DNA of 64,000 nt from positions 186,001-250,000 of the forward strand of contig NZ_SGNY01000001.1 of the NCBI RefSeq assembly GCF_007002745.1, given 5' to 3'. Each line of letters opens with the position of its first letter. Position 1 is the first letter of the stretch. Shown piece after piece: positions 27,102 through 36,527 of this stretch. The DNA comes from Martinezella rhizogenes. Its GTDB lineage: Bacteria; Pseudomonadota; Alphaproteobacteria; Rhizobiales; Rhizobiaceae. The notes under the pieces were generated by a model, which was given only the letters and a program-made list of their open reading frames with translations, ran no database searches and was not told the DNA's origin. The translations under genes were made by a program, and so were the position numbers.

Positions 27102-28054
27102 CAGAAATACCCCTCGCGTTTCTTTTTCTCCATCGAGCCGGACTGGTCGCGGTCAATCGCGCGGCCCTGCCGTTCGGAAACGGTGGCGATTTCCAGTTCG
27201 GCGATCACGTCCTGAAGCGTCGCCGCCTCGGAACGGATGGCGCCGGTAAGCGGGAAGCAGCCGAGCGTCCGGAAGCGGATCGAGCCATGCTTGATCTCTT
27301 CGCCGGGCAGCAGTTCCAGCCGCTCGTCTTCGGCAAGGATCATCATGCCGTCACGCTCGATATAGGGGCGCTCGGCGGCGTAATAGAGCGGCACCAGCGG
27401 AATGTTTTCCGCCTCGATGTAACGCCAGATGTCGACCTCGGTCCAGTTGGACAGCGGGAAGGCACGCACGCTTTCGCCCTTGCGAACCATGCCGTTATAG
27501 ATGTTCCACAGTTCCGGGCGCTGGTTGCGCGGGTCCCATTTATGATCGGGCGTGCGGAAGGAGTAGATGCGCTCCTTGGCGCGGCTCGCCTCTTCGTCGC
27601 GCCGTGCGCCGCCGAAGGCGGCATCGAACTGGCCGGCATCCAGCGCTTGACGCAGCGCTTCGGTCTTCATGATGTCGGTGTAAAGCGCCGATCCATGCGA
27701 GAAAGGCGTGACGTTCTCCGTCGCACCGCGCGGATTGGTGTGGGAGATCAGGTCGAGATCGTATTCCTTGACGATATTGTCGCGGAATTCGATCATTTCC
27801 TTGAACTTCCAGCCGGTATTGACGTGCAGCAGCGGGAAGGGAATGCGACCCGGGAAAAACGCCTTGCGCGCCAGGTGCAGCAGCACGGACGAATCCTTGC
27901 CGATGGAATAGAGCATCACAGGGTTATCGAATTCGGCGGCGACTTCGCGGAAAATATGAATAGCTTCGTTTTCAAGCGCCTTCAGATGGGGATCGAGCGG
28001 CGGCTTGGATGCGACAGTATTCTTGCTGTCCGTCTCGTGGACTGCGTTGGACAT
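27101..28054 (-). CDS. cysD: Sulfate adenylyltransferase subunit 2
   Basis: A 317-residue catalytic subunit of ATP sulfurylase, converting sulfate and ATP to adenosine 5'-phosphosulfate. The PP-loop [18 protein letters not shown] is clear, followed by the family's [12 protein letters not shown] near the C-terminus. The ATG at 28054 sits 7 nt after CGGAG; the longer open frame upstream overlaps cysH and is not used. It overlaps cysN by 1 bp and starts 28 bp after cysH. Confidence 0.96.
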   Translation of the reverse strand: MSNAVHETDSKNTVASKPPLDPHLKALENEAIHIFREVAAEFDNPVMLYSIGKDSSVLLHLARKAFFPGRIPFPLLHVNTGWKFKEMIEFRDNIVKEYDLDLISHTNPRGATENVTPFSHGSALYTDIMKTEALRQALDAGQFDAAFGGARRDEEASRAKERIYSFRTPDHKWDPRNQRPELWNIYNGMVRKGESVRAFPLSNWTEVDIWRYIEAENIPLVPLYYAAERPYIERDGMMILAEDERLELLPGEEIKHGSIRFRTLGCFPLTGAIRSEAATLQDVIAELEIATVSERQGRAIDRDQSGSMEKKKREGYF

Positions 28055-28082
28055 TGTGAACTCCGGGAGATGTACTGAATGA

Positions 28083-28844
28083 TTATCGTTGCGGGATGGC
28101 GGAAATGGCGGATGTTTGCTCCGCACCGGCGACGTGAAGACCGCATTCGCGCTTCTCGTCGTTTTCCCACCACCATCGTCCGGCGCGCTCAGGCTCGCCG
28201 GGCTTGATGGCGCGCGTACACGGCTCACAGCCGATGGAGGGGTAACCGCGCTGATGCAACGGGTTGACGGGGATGTTTTCCTTGGCGACATGCGCGCGAA
28301 TAAGGTCGATATCCCAGTCAGCCAAAGGATTGATCTTAATGAGATTGCGATCCGCATCAAATTCGGCGAACGGCGTCGTGGCGCGATTGCCGGACTGGCC
28401 GCGACGAAGGCCGGTGATCCAGAAGGCAGCGCCATCAAGCGCCTTGCCGAGCGGGATCAGCTTTCTGACATGACAGCAGGCGTGACGGGCTTCGACGCTT
28501 TCGTAAAAACCGTTCAGACCGTATTTTTCGGCATAGGCGTCGATATCGTCCTGTTCCGGCCGGAAGCGGCGGATTTCGATGCCGAAACGCTCTTCGGTTT
28601 CATCGATGAGATCGACGGTTTCCTTAAACAGCCGACCGGTCTCCAGCGTCACTACATCGATCGGCAGGCGATGCGTGCCGATGGCAGCCGTGATGACCTG
28701 ATCCTCGATGCCGAGGCTGGTGGTGAAGACGGCGCGCCCGCCAAGACCGGCGATAAACGAAAGCCGACCCGCCAGATCGAGCCCGGCAAGCGTGGCATCG
28801 AGAGAGGCGGTATCGGCTAAGGCATTTGCTAAATTGATCGTCAT
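28083..28844 (-). CDS. cysH: Adenylyl-sulfate reductase (thioredoxin-dependent)
   Basis: A 253-residue reductase. Cysteine pairs CC (123-124) and CEPC (206, 209) provide the [4Fe-4S] ligands that mark APS-reducing enzymes as opposed to PAPS reductases, and the catalytic ECGLH motif (C234) is near the C-terminus. It reduces APS to sulfite with thioredoxin. The chosen ATG follows GGACGTGAC; one ATG 7 codons earlier is possible. First gene of the operon, divergent from the Rrf2 gene. Confidence 0.94.
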   Translation of the reverse strand: MTINLANALADTASLDATLAGLDLAGRLSFIAGLGGRAVFTTSLGIEDQVITAAIGTHRLPIDVVTLETGRLFKETVDLIDETEERFGIEIRRFRPEQDDIDAYAEKYGLNGFYESVEARHACCHVRKLIPLGKALDGAAFWITGLRRGQSGNRATTPFAEFDADRNLIKINPLADWDIDLIRAHVAKENIPVNPLHQRGYPSIGCEPCTRAIKPGEPERAGRWWWENDEKRECGLHVAGAEQTSAISAIPQR

Positions 28845-29054
28845 TGTCACGTCCGGGATTTCCATGGCCGATTATTGTGGAAATTCGGCCCTGCGAACAG
28901 AAATGACAGTCTTTGTGCGCTGCACTTCAGAGCAAAAATGCCTCACGCGTGCAGGGTATGAGCAAAAGATACCCGTTCACCTTCTTCGCAGCTTGGATTT
29001 GAATTGTGACAACTTCTACGCTAAGCCGGAATTGCCGGGTTTCCGGGCTTGTGG

Positions 29055-29064
29055 TCTACTGGTT
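29055..29064 (+). promoter_or_regulatory. Half-site resembling the sbp operator
   Basis: tctactggtt, 5 bp before the Rrf2-family start, matches 9 of 10 bases of tctaccggtt, found on the minus strand of the palindrome in the sbp promoter. It lies in the cysH/Rrf2 divergent region (28845-29069) and may mediate autoregulation. Confidence 0.35.
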
Positions 29065-29069
29065 TTACA

Positions 29070-29510
29070 ATGATTTCGCAGAAGGCAAAATATGCGCTGA
29101 GGGCGCTCCTTTCGCTGGCTAAGGCCGACGGCGCCTGTCCTGTGCAGATTTCCGACATTGCCCGTGAACAGGCCATCCCGAAAAAGTTTCTGGAACAGAT
29201 CCTTCTCGAAATGAAGAAGGAACGTCTCGTCGAAAGCCGGCGTGGCAAGCAGGGCGGTTATCTTCTGGCGCGCCCGGCCGCAGACATCACCTTCGGCGAG
29301 GTGCTGCGCCTCATCGACGGGCCGCTTGCCCCCTTGCCCTGCCTGTCGCAGACCGCCTATCGCCGCTGCGAGGATTGCGATGGCGAAAAGCAGTGCGAAA
29401 TCCGCCACGTCTTTGCCCGCGTGGCCGACGCGACGCGCAACATCCTTTTCAACACCACCATCGCCGATGCGGTGGCGGGTGTCGAAGTGCCCGAGCTTTT
29501 GACGGCCTAG
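29070..29510 (+). CDS. Rrf2-family transcriptional regulator (probable sulfur regulator)
   Basis: A 146-residue winged-helix protein starting MISQKAKYALRALLSLAK, with the Rrf2 recognition helix IPKKFLEQIL and wing SRRGKQGGYLLAR. A cysteine cluster C91, C100, C103, C109 could bind an Fe-S cluster as in IscR, though the spacing differs. It lies divergent from cysHDN and next to the sulfate transporter, which suggests control of sulfur assimilation, comparable to CymR-type Rrf2 proteins; that is inference from context. The ATG at 29070 is used; an in-frame ATG 7 codons earlier lacks a ribosome site. Confidence 0.85.
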   Translation: MISQKAKYALRALLSLAKADGACPVQISDIAREQAIPKKFLEQILLEMKKERLVESRRGKQGGYLLARPAADITFGEVLRLIDGPLAPLPCLSQTAYRRCEDCDGEKQCEIRHVFARVADATRNILFNTTIADAVAGVEVPELLTA

Positions 29511-29548
29511 CACCACACCATCCACGACCTCCACCCACGACCTCCATC

Positions 29549-29622
29549 GTCATCCTCGGGCTTGACCCGAGGATCCATGGTCAGGCTGGGTTGTGGATCC
29601 TCGGGTCACGCCCGAGGATGAC
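29549..29622. repeat. Intergenic palindrome (cgtcatcctcggg family)
   Basis: Arms gtcatcctcgggc and gcccgaggatgac form a long stem with internal sub-stems. The same family recurs at 46625-46709. It follows the Rrf2 gene stop and may end its transcript. The remaining ~320 bp to the sbp promoter show no gene. Confidence 0.75.
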
Positions 29623-29940
29623 CGGGGGAGAGGGATACCGGCCTGTCGGCACATGGTCTTGCAACTTGTGACACGAGTTTCGCAGTGGTGGATGCTCAAA
29701 CAACGAAACAGGCGGCAGAGCCCTTAGCTGTCGCCCTCCTGCGTCCCCCAAACGAAAAAATCGTCTAAAACCCCATAATATTTTTCGCCATCGCGGCAAA
29801 AAATCGGCAAAAATGTGAAACGGTTTTGCATTCAGCAAAGTTTTACACGACGCTTGTTGCGCCTTTCGCTTATGCTGCGCTGTATTTGTTGCCCGGGAAA
29901 ACGCTCTCGGGAAACACTTTTTCGATCGTATTCGGCCTCA

Positions 29941-29969
29941 TTGACCAACTCTACTCAACCGGTAGAGTT
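29941..29969 (+). promoter_or_regulatory. sbp promoter with embedded palindromic operator
   Basis: A perfect inverted repeat aactctac-N7-gtagagtt (29947-29969) sits between a -35-like TTGACC (29941-29946) and a -10-like TAGAGT (29963-29968), 16-bp spacing, 29 bp before the sbp ATG. A protein bound there would block RNA polymerase. The Rrf2 regulator encoded next door is the natural candidate. Confidence 0.65.
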
Positions 29970-29997
29970 AAGCCATCGCAATCAGGAGGGAATACCG

Positions 29998-31023
29998 ATG
30001 TCCAAGCTTCTGTCCGGTTTGAGCGTTGTCGCGCTTGGCCTTTCACTGGCACTTGGCGGCGCTGGCTCGGCCGCCGCGCAGACCAAGCTGCTCAACGTGT
30101 CCTACGATCCGACCCGTGAGCTCTACAAGGATTTCAACGAGGCCTTCGCCAAGAAGTGGAAGGCCGATACCGGTGAGGATGTCACGATCCAGCAGTCGCA
30201 TGGCGGCTCCGGCAAGCAGGCGCGCTCGGTCATCGACGGTCTGGAGGCGGATGTGGTGACGCTGGCGCTGCAGAGCGACATCGACGCCATCGTTCAAAAT
30301 TCCGGCAAGATCAACAAGGACTGGCGCACCCGCCTGCCGCATAATTCCTCGCCTTACACCTCCACCATCGTTTTCCTGGTGCGCAAGGGCAACCCGAAGG
30401 GCATCCATAATTGGGGTGATCTGGTGAAGGGCGATATCCAGATCGTCACGCCGAACCCCAAGACTTCGGGCGGCGCACGCTGGAACTATCTTGCTGCCTG
30501 GGCCTGGGCCAATGAAGAATTCAAGGGCGATCAGGAAAAGATCAAGGCCTATGTCGGCGATCTCTACAAGCGCGCCCCGGTTCTCGATACCGGCGCCCGC
30601 GGCTCCACGGTCACTTTCGCACAGCGCCAGATCGGCGACGTGCTGCTGGCCTGGGAAAACGAAGCCTATCTCGCTGGCCAGGAATTCGGCGCTGATGCCT
30701 TCGATATCGTCGTGCCGCCGATCTCGATCCTTGCCGAACCGCCGGTTGCCGTGGTTGACGCCAATGTCGACGCCAAGGGCACCCGCAAGGCGGCGGAAGC
30801 CTATCTGCAATATCTCTATTCCGACGAAGGACAGAATATTGCGGCCAAGCACTTCTACCGTCCGTCCAATCCCGCCGTGGTCTCCAAGGACCTGCTGAAG
30901 CAGCTGCCCGATATCAAGCTCGTCACCATCGATGATCCGATCTTCGGTGGTTGGGCCAAGGCGCAGCCGGAACATTTTGGCGATGGCGGCATCTTCGACC
31001 AGATTTACAAGCCCGCAAAGTAA
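29998..31023 (+). CDS. sbp: Sulfate-binding periplasmic protein
   Basis: A 341-residue solute-binding protein of the sulfate/thiosulfate ABC importer. It has a Sec signal peptide (cleavage likely after GSAAA), then [17 protein letters not shown], the [13 protein letters not shown] ligand loop and [12 protein letters not shown], all typical of Sbp/CysP. A strong AGGAGGG lies 7 nt before the ATG. It heads the sbp-cysT-cysW-cysA run, which feeds sulfate to the cysHDN enzymes encoded nearby. Confidence 0.95.
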   Translation: MSKLLSGLSVVALGLSLALGGAGSAAAQTKLLNVSYDPTRELYKDFNEAFAKKWKADTGEDVTIQQSHGGSGKQARSVIDGLEADVVTLALQSDIDAIVQNSGKINKDWRTRLPHNSSPYTSTIVFLVRKGNPKGIHNWGDLVKGDIQIVTPNPKTSGGARWNYLAAWAWANEEFKGDQEKIKAYVGDLYKRAPVLDTGARGSTVTFAQRQIGDVLLAWENEAYLAGQEFGADAFDIVVPPISILAEPPVAVVDANVDAKGTRKAAEAYLQYLYSDEGQNIAAKHFYRPSNPAVVSKDLLKQLPDIKLVTIDDPIFGGWAKAQPEHFGDGGIFDQIYKPAK

Positions 31024-31081
31024 GCGGATGATGGGGTGAAACGCGATCACCCGTCCGCAGGGACAAGACAATAAGAGCCTG

Positions 31082-31107
31082 ATCGACCGGACGCCGTGCC
31101 GGTCGAT
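31082..31107 (+). terminator. Hairpin between sbp and cysT (attenuator-like)
   Basis: atcgaccgg-N8-ccggtcgat is followed by actttataat. A second inverted repeat, tttccagga/tcctggaaa, lies at 31150-31188. Such structures after a binding-protein gene usually lower membrane-subunit expression relative to it. The T-tract is poor, so partial termination or mRNA stabilisation is more likely than full stop. Confidence 0.5.
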
Positions 31108-31219
31108 ACTTTATAATAAACGCCGGGGAACGCCGGCTCCCAGAGGGCATTTCCAGGAAAAGCGGACCCCGGTTTCCTGTCCTGGAAATGTACAAAAACA
31201 AAGATTATCCGGAGCCTTG

Positions 31220-32077
31220 ATGAGCAATAATACATCCGGAAACAGGTGGAAATGGCGGCAGTCGAGCGTCATACCCGGCTTCGGCCTGACGTTTGGCTAC
31301 ACCGTCACCTATCTGTTTCTCATCATTCTTATTCCGCTCGGCGGCCTCGTCTGGTCCACGGCGAAACTTGGTTTTGCAGATTTTATCGCGATTGCCACCG
31401 ATAGCCGCACGCTGAATGCGCTGCGCGTCAGCTTCGGCACCGCCTTCATCGCCGCTTTGGTCAACGCCGTTTTCGGCGTCATCGTCGCCTGGGTGCTGAC
31501 GCGTTACCGGTTTCCCGGTCGCCGCTTCGTGGATGCCATCGTCGATCTGCCCTTTGCCCTGCCAACGGCGGTGGCCGGTATTGCGCTCACCACGCTTTAT
31601 GCCAATCGCGGCTGGGTCGGCTCGCTGTTCGAACCCTTCGGCATCAAGATCGCGTTCACGCCGACCGGCATCGTCATCGCGCTTATCTTCATCGGCCTGC
31701 CCTTCGTGGTGCGCACGGTGCAGCCGGTCATGGAGGAGATCGACCGTCAGGTGGAAGAAGTGGCGGCAACGCTCGGCGCCAACCGCTTCCAGACCATCAC
31801 CCGCGTTCTGCTGCCAAGCCTCACGCCCGCCATCCTCACCGGTTTTGCGCTCGCCTTCGCGCGCGGCGTCGGCGAATATGGCTCGGTCATCTTCATCGCC
31901 GGCAATATTCCGTATGTCTCGGAAATCGCGCCGCTCCTCATCGTCATCAGGCTGGAGGAGTTCAACTATGCGGCCGCGACCGGCATCGCCACCATCATGC
32001 TGATCATCTCCTTCGCCATGCTGTTCCTCATCAATCTCATTCAGGCCTGGAGCCGCAAGAGGTACGGTTATGTCTGA
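31220..32077 (+). CDS. cysT: Sulfate ABC transporter permease
   Basis: A 285-residue inner-membrane permease with about six hydrophobic helices and the EAA-type cytoplasmic loop (EEVAATLGANRFQTITRVLLPSL) that contacts the ATPase. CysT pairs with CysW to form the channel for sulfate. The ATG at 31220 follows GGAGCC; a TTG directly before it is also in frame. It overlaps cysW by 8 bp. Confidence 0.95.
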   Translation: MSNNTSGNRWKWRQSSVIPGFGLTFGYTVTYLFLIILIPLGGLVWSTAKLGFADFIAIATDSRTLNALRVSFGTAFIAALVNAVFGVIVAWVLTRYRFPGRRFVDAIVDLPFALPTAVAGIALTTLYANRGWVGSLFEPFGIKIAFTPTGIVIALIFIGLPFVVRTVQPVMEEIDRQVEEVAATLGANRFQTITRVLLPSLTPAILTGFALAFARGVGEYGSVIFIAGNIPYVSEIAPLLIVIRLEEFNYAAATGIATIMLIISFAMLFLINLIQAWSRKRYGYV

Positions 32078-32942
32078 GACCGCTTCCCGCACCTCGCCCC
32101 GGCCGTTTCGCGATCCCGCCAGCGAGAGCCTTCCCGCCCGGCTGGCGCTGATAACTGTCGCCTTCCTGTTCCTTGCAGCCTTCCTCGTGCTGCCGCTTGT
32201 CTCGGTGTTCTTCGAAGCCTTCCGCAAAGGCGGGGAAGCCTTCTGGGAAGCCGTCGTCGAGCCTGATGCGCTGTCGGCCATTCGCCTCACGCTGCTTGTC
32301 GCCGCTATTTCGGTGCCGCTCAACGTGGTCTTCGGGGTTGCCGCCGCCTGGGCGATCGCCAAGTTCGAATTCAAGGGCAAGGCGTTCCTGATCACGCTGA
32401 TCGACCTGCCATTTTCGATTTCGCCGGTTATTTCAGGTCTGGTCTATGTCATCCTGTTTTCCGCCCACAGCGTGCTTGGCCCATGGCTGAAGAGTTACGG
32501 CATCGAAATCCTGTTTGCGGTGCCGGGCATCGTGCTCGCCACCATCTTCGTCACCTTTCCCTTCGTCGCGCGCGAGTTGATCCCGCTGATGCAGGATCAG
32601 GGCAATGGCGATGAGGAGGCGGCGATTTCGCTTGGCGCTTCCGGCTGGCAGACCTTCTGGTATGTCACGCTGCCGAATATCAAATGGGGCCTGCTTTACG
32701 GCGTGCTGCTCTGCAACGCCCGCGCCATGGGGGAATTCGGCGCCGTTTCCGTCGTGTCAGGCCATATTCGCGGTGAGACCAACACCATGCCGCTGCATGT
32801 GGAGATACTCTATAATGAGTACAATATCGGCGCGGCCTTCGCTGTGGCGACGCTGCTGGCCGGTCTGGCACTGGTGACGCTCGTTCTCAAAACCATTCTC
32901 GAAATACGCTTTGGCGCGGGCAACGCAGCCGGCAAGCATTGA
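32070..32942 (+). CDS. cysW: Sulfate ABC transporter permease
   Basis: A 290-residue second permease of the sulfate importer, with six predicted membrane segments and the EAA loop [23 protein letters not shown]. Its start lies within the end of cysT, giving coupled translation. The segment [13 protein letters not shown] is characteristic of CysW. Confidence 0.95.
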   Translation: MSETASRTSPRPFRDPASESLPARLALITVAFLFLAAFLVLPLVSVFFEAFRKGGEAFWEAVVEPDALSAIRLTLLVAAISVPLNVVFGVAAAWAIAKFEFKGKAFLITLIDLPFSISPVISGLVYVILFSAHSVLGPWLKSYGIEILFAVPGIVLATIFVTFPFVARELIPLMQDQGNGDEEAAISLGASGWQTFWYVTLPNIKWGLLYGVLLCNARAMGEFGAVSVVSGHIRGETNTMPLHVEILYNEYNIGAAFAVATLLAGLALVTLVLKTILEIRFGAGNAAGKH

Positions 32943-32953
32943 AAGGCATCTTC

Positions 32954-33994
32954 ATGGAAGTGAAAGTTTCCGGCATCACCAAGCAGTTCGATCGGTTTCC
33001 GGCGCTGAACGACGTGTCGCTCGACATTCGTTCCGGTGAGTTGATCGCGCTGCTCGGTCCTTCCGGCTCCGGCAAGACGACGTTGCTGCGTCTGATCGCC
33101 GGCCTCGAACAGCCGACGCAGGGTCAAATCTTTTTCGGCGATGAGGATGCGTCGCACCGCACGGTGCAGGAGCGCAACGTCGGTTTCGTGTTCCAGCACT
33201 ATGCGCTGTTCCGCCATATGACGGTGGCCGACAATATCGCCTTCGGCCTCAAGGTGCGCCCCTCCGCCAACCGCCCGCCGAAAGTCGAGATCCGCAAACG
33301 CGTATCCGAACTTCTCGACATGGTGCATCTCTCCGGTCTTGAAAAGCGCTATCCAACCCAGCTTTCCGGCGGCCAGCGCCAGCGCGTGGCGCTGGCCCGC
33401 GCTGTCGCCATCGAGCCGAAGGTCCTGCTTCTCGATGAACCCTTCGGCGCGCTCGATGCCAAGGTGCGCAAGGAGCTGCGCCGCTGGCTGCGCGAATTCC
33501 ACGACCGCACCGGCCACACCACCGTTTTCGTCACCCACGATCAGGAAGAGGCACTGGAACTGGCCGACCGCGTCGTCGTCATGAGCCAGGGCAAGATCGA
33601 ACAGGTCGGCACGGCCGATGACGTCTATGACACACCGAATTCTCCTTTCGTCTTCTCCTTCATCGGCGAATCCTCCAGCCTGCCGGTGACGATCCGCGAT
33701 GGCCATGTGCTGTTCCAGGGCGAAAGCATCGGCATCGATGAGAGCGGCACGGGCGAGGGCGAGCTGTTCTTCCGGCCGGAAGATGTGGTGTTGACGGATG
33801 AGAAGGACGCGCTTTACGGCAAGGTCACCACCTGTCGCCGCCTTGCCGGCACCCGTATCGCCGAAATCGACATCGCCAATAACGGCCACGAGCCCTATCA
33901 CCTCGAAATCGAAGTGCCGCTCAACGCCGCCGTGGCTGTTGGCGCGGAACTGCGCTTCCGCCCGACGCGGTGGAAGGTGTTTGGGAAGAAGTAG
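32954..33994 (+). CDS. cysA: Sulfate ABC transporter ATP-binding protein
   Basis: A 346-residue ATPase energising CysTW. Walker A is [11 protein letters not shown], the signature is [14 protein letters not shown], Walker B is [12 protein letters not shown], and the switch histidine is in [13 protein letters not shown]-terminal TOBE-like regulatory domain follows (from about residue 240). The start at 32954 lies 11 bp past the cysW stop. End of the transporter operon; no strong terminator before the repeat elements downstream. Confidence 0.96.
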   Translation: MEVKVSGITKQFDRFPALNDVSLDIRSGELIALLGPSGSGKTTLLRLIAGLEQPTQGQIFFGDEDASHRTVQERNVGFVFQHYALFRHMTVADNIAFGLKVRPSANRPPKVEIRKRVSELLDMVHLSGLEKRYPTQLSGGQRQRVALARAVAIEPKVLLLDEPFGALDAKVRKELRRWLREFHDRTGHTTVFVTHDQEEALELADRVVVMSQGKIEQVGTADDVYDTPNSPFVFSFIGESSSLPVTIRDGHVLFQGESIGIDESGTGEGELFFRPEDVVLTDEKDALYGKVTTCRRLAGTRIAEIDIANNGHEPYHLEIEVPLNAAVAVGAELRFRPTRWKVFGKK

Positions 33995-34043
33995 GCAGAA
34001 GCGGCGCGATTGGCGGCGTTGGTTCTGCAGTCGCCCTCAGTTC

Positions 34044-34178
34044 CCCGTCATACCGGCCTCGAGCCGGTATCCAGCCAGCCCAAATCCTTGGGCTGAAAGG
34101 AATCTCCCCGCCGCGCAGATGCGCGCCAGCTGGATGCCGGGTCATCTTCGGGCTTGGTCCGGGGACCGGCATGACGGG
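34044..34178. repeat. Mosaic intergenic repeat (cgtcataccgg family)
   Basis: Outer arms cccgtcat-ccgg / ccgg-atgacggg enclose a module cagcccaaatccttgggctg and a gccgcgcag module. Related copies lie at 49739-49852 and 52651-52763. This is the layout of Rhizobium intergenic mosaic elements. It sits downstream of cysA. Confidence 0.75.
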
Positions 34179-34233
34179 AAAGATGTAACCAGCAACACAA
34201 GACGCCGAATTTATAGCGCCAAATTACCCACAC

Positions 34234-34350
34234 CCTCATTCCTGTGCTTGTCACAGGAATCCAGCCGACGCGCGTCTGCGCGACGAAAAAGACTCCTCCA
34301 GCCCAAAGACTTGGTCTGGCTGGATCTCTGTGACAAGCACAGAGATGAGG
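34234..34350. repeat. Intergenic palindrome (tgtgcttgtcaca family)
   Basis: Arms cctcat-tcc-tgtgcttgtcaca and tgtgacaagcaca-gag-atgagg pair except at compensated central positions, with a cagccgacgcgcg module between. It lies 55 bp after the previous element and may be a relative of it. No gene is seen in 33995-34519. Confidence 0.65.
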
Positions 34351-34431
34351 GAGGGGATGCACACAGATAGGGGGAGAAGCTACACGGAGGTGAGCCAGGC
34401 ACACGTACCGGCCCCACAAATGCAGAAACGG

Positions 34432-34457
34432 AAAAGGGCCGCTGAAGCGACCCTTCC
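34432..34457 (-). terminator. Terminator after the 24-codon ORF
   Basis: On the minus strand AAGGGTCGCT pairs imperfectly with AGCGGCCCTT across a 2-nt gap and is followed by TT, making TTTT with the stem. It lies about 65 bp past the short ORF stop. Confidence 0.55.
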
Positions 34458-34519
34458 ATGAGTTTGGTCATGTTTACAGACCCGGGACTGTTTCTCAACG
34501 TTCCGAAGGCAGAAGAGGT

Positions 34520-34594
34520 TTACAACGAGGGTTGCCCCGTCGAAAACACACCCTTTCCATTGCCTGCACCAGAGACCGAAATCTCACTAGACAT
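34520..34594 (-). CDS. 24-residue peptide with full-length Shine-Dalgarno
   Basis: The minus-strand ORF encodes a Gly/Ser-rich peptide beginning MSSEISVSGAGNGKG and ending STGQPSL. Directly upstream (34596-34608) is AAGGAGGTGATCC, a 13-nt perfect complement to the 3' end of 16S rRNA, with the ATG 1 nt after its last base; the AAGGAGG core is 7 nt from the ATG. A terminator-like hairpin follows. No similarity is recognised. It could be a highly translated peptide, a leader peptide or part of a small RNA. Confidence 0.5.
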   Translation of the reverse strand: MSSEISVSGAGNGKGVFSTGQPSL

Positions 34595-34688
34595 TGGATC
34601 ACCTCCTTCCGATACGTTGAACATAACTAGAAGGTAGTACGATTCGTGAGTAATGCAAGAGGTGTTGCTTTAATCTGCCGCCGGACAG

Positions 34689-35054
34689 TTATGCCGCATC
34701 TGCAGCCTTCACGTCGAATTCGAAGTGGATGCTGTCATAGGGAAACTCCACGCCGGTCTCGTTCCGGTCGATAATGCCGGCATGGAGGAGCGACGTCACA
34801 TCGCGATGAACGGCCTGCACGTCCCGCCCGACCCGACGGGCAACCTCCCGGATGGAAAGCGGTCCCTGTCCGGCGAGAGCCTTAACGATGGCAAGGCGCA
34901 ATGGCGCGAGAATGCGGTGCAAATCCTCGTAACTGGAAAATTCGACTGATGGTTTCGCCTCCATCGGCTTTCCAGACATCGCCAGATTTCCGGCGGTAAC
35001 AAAGCGGCTCTTTATGTCCTTGATCGTGCTGAGACGGACAGTAAGCGCTGTCAT
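34689..35054 (-). CDS. HTH antitoxin of the TumE pair (HVO_A0114-like)
   Basis: A 121-residue winged-helix protein. The HTH is IREVARRVGRDVQAVHRDVTSLLHAGII (about residues 68-95), ending with a wing and short C-tail. Its start overlaps the stop of the preceding TumE-like gene (ATGA). This order, toxin first then HTH antitoxin, matches the TumE/TumA-type modules I know. It presumably neutralises the toxin and binds the large inverted repeat upstream of the toxin gene. Confidence 0.8.
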   Translation of the reverse strand: MTALTVRLSTIKDIKSRFVTAGNLAMSGKPMEAKPSVEFSSYEDLHRILAPLRLAIVKALAGQGPLSIREVARRVGRDVQAVHRDVTSLLHAGIIDRNETGVEFPYDSIHFEFDVKAADAA

Positions 35055-35332
35055 GACAAGATCCTTTCCATATCCGCTTCAAAAGCGTCGAACAGGGCTT
35101 CAAGTGAGGTGAATGTGATTACGTCTTCACGTCCATCCATATGACGATGATCGCCTTTGCCGCGTTCATTGTCATAACGCAAAACACATCTCCCTTTGAT
35201 CACCAGCGCGAGCCGATATTTGAACGGATGGAGACTTCCGGGAACAGGCTCAGGCAAATGCCACAGGACAACCTCAAAGAAGGCCGTTTCATCGATCACT
35301 TTACGCGTCTTTTGGAGCAAAACAGCCTTCAT
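35051..35332 (-). CDS. TumE-family toxin
   Basis: A ~93-residue protein whose core (VVLWHLPEPVPGSLHPFKYR, then CVLRYDNERGKGDHRH) matches TumE-like toxins of type II toxin-antitoxin systems. I take MKAVLLQ at 35332 as the start; an ATG at 35344 is also in frame, and neither has a Shine-Dalgarno. A -35 TTGACA on the minus strand with GAATAA about 19 bp later would place transcription initiation next to the ATG at 35332, so the mRNA may be leaderless. Toxin stop and antitoxin start overlap. Confidence 0.8.
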   Translation of the reverse strand: MKAVLLQKTRKVIDETAFFEVVLWHLPEPVPGSLHPFKYRLALVIKGRCVLRYDNERGKGDHRHMDGREDVITFTSLEALFDAFEADMERILS

Positions 35333-35359
35333 GTTGTTATTCATGACAACATGAAGGCT
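35324..35359. promoter_or_regulatory. 14-bp perfect inverted repeat, TumE operator
   Basis: agccttcatgttgt (35324-35337) and acaacatgaaggct (35346-35359) are perfect complements around 8 bp. The repeat covers the toxin start codon and the -10 region of the putative promoter, the usual place for an autoregulatory toxin-antitoxin operator. Confidence 0.8.
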
Positions 35360-35387
35360 TGTTGTCAATGAAAACAACACATGTGGT

Positions 35388-36401
35388 TCAAGACACTCGC
35401 ATCACGATCTTGCCGATATGATTGCTGCTTTCCATCAGCCGGTGCGCTTCCACGACCTCATCCAGCGCAAAGACCCGGTTGATGACCGGCGCGACCTTGC
35501 CGCTTTCGACGAGCGGCCAGACCAGTTCGGTGAGGTCGTCGCGGATGGCGCGTTTTTCGTCGGCGGTGCGTGGCCGCATGGTGGAGCCGGTGACGGTGAG
35601 GCGTTTGACCATGATGGGGCGCAAATCGACTTTCTCGGCCGTCGTGCCACCCAGAAAGGCGATGATGGAGAGGCAGCCGTCCCTGGCGAGTGCGGCGATG
35701 TTCTTTTCGAAATAGGCCGCACCGATCATGTCGAGAACCACATCCACACCCTTGCCGCCGGTCTCGGCCTTGATGACGGCGGCGAAATCCTCTTCGCGGT
35801 AATTGATCGCCCGTCTGGCGCCAAGCTTGACGCAGGCGTCGCATTTTTCCGCGGAGCCGGCCGTCGCATAGACCTCAGCACCAAAGGCTTTGGCGAGCTG
35901 GATGGCTGTTGTGCCGATACCGCTGGTGCCGCCGTGGATCAGCACGCTTTCGCCTTCGGTGAGGCCCGCCATCTGGAAGAGATTGGCCCAGACCGTAAAG
36001 AAGGTTTCCGGCAGCGCTGCGGCTTTGATGGCATCATAACCCTTGGGGAAGGGCAGCGCCTGCCCGGCCGGCACGGTGCAATATTCCGCATAGCCGCCGC
36101 CATTGGCGAGCGCGCAGATTTTATCGCCCGGTTTGAATTCGGTCACACCTTCGCCGAGCGCAACCACTTCACCGGCAATTTCCAGGCCAAGGATCGGGCT
36201 TGCATCTTTGGGCGGCGGATAGATGCCCTGTCTCTGCGCGACATCGGGGCGGTTGACGCCCGCCGCCTCGACCTTGACCAGAATTTCGCCTTTGGCCGGT
36301 TTCGGCAAAGCCATCTGCGAAAGCCGCATGACCTCCGGGCCGCCATGGGAAGGAAGGTCGATGAAGCGCATTGTTTCGGGCAGGGTCGTGGGATCGGACA
36401 T
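35388..36401 (-). CDS. NAD(P)H quinone oxidoreductase (PIG3-type, zinc-free MDR)
   Basis: A ~337-residue medium-chain dehydrogenase/reductase without the zinc-ligand cysteines. Motifs are [17 protein letters not shown], the Rossmann segment [23 protein letters not shown], and [12 protein letters not shown]. It likely reduces quinones or aldehydes with NADPH as a detoxifying enzyme. I use the ATG at 36401; the in-frame TTG at 36413 sits directly against GGGAG and is less likely. It starts 56 bp beyond the TumE gene on the same strand but is a separate unit by orientation of the promoters. Confidence 0.88.
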   Translation of the reverse strand: MSDPTTLPETMRFIDLPSHGGPEVMRLSQMALPKPAKGEILVKVEAAGVNRPDVAQRQGIYPPPKDASPILGLEIAGEVVALGEGVTEFKPGDKICALANGGGYAEYCTVPAGQALPFPKGYDAIKAAALPETFFTVWANLFQMAGLTEGESVLIHGGTSGIGTTAIQLAKAFGAEVYATAGSAEKCDACVKLGARRAINYREEDFAAVIKAETGGKGVDVVLDMIGAAYFEKNIAALARDGCLSIIAFLGGTTAEKVDLRPIMVKRLTVTGSTMRPRTADEKRAIRDDLTELVWPLVESGKVAPVINRVFALDEVVEAHRLMESSNHIGKIVMRVS

Positions 36402-36527
36402 GGGCGAGGGCAACTCCCTGAGGATTGGCGTTACCTTAAAATGTAGGCCGGATGCGTCCTTTAGGGAAGGCGGCTCTTTGACGCTGGGGTACGTTGGGCG
36501 TTGTTGGTTCGCATGGGCGTGGAGTGA

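Noticed and set aside
31205..32395. 396-codon open frame opposite cysT/cysW
   Set aside because: Antisense to well-supported permease genes; composition is that of a shadow frame.
34590..34610. Fragment of a 16S rRNA gene (ggatcacctcctt on the plus strand)
   Set aside because: Only the last 13 nt match and no helix-45 sequence precedes it. On the minus strand it reads as a ribosome binding site before an ATG.
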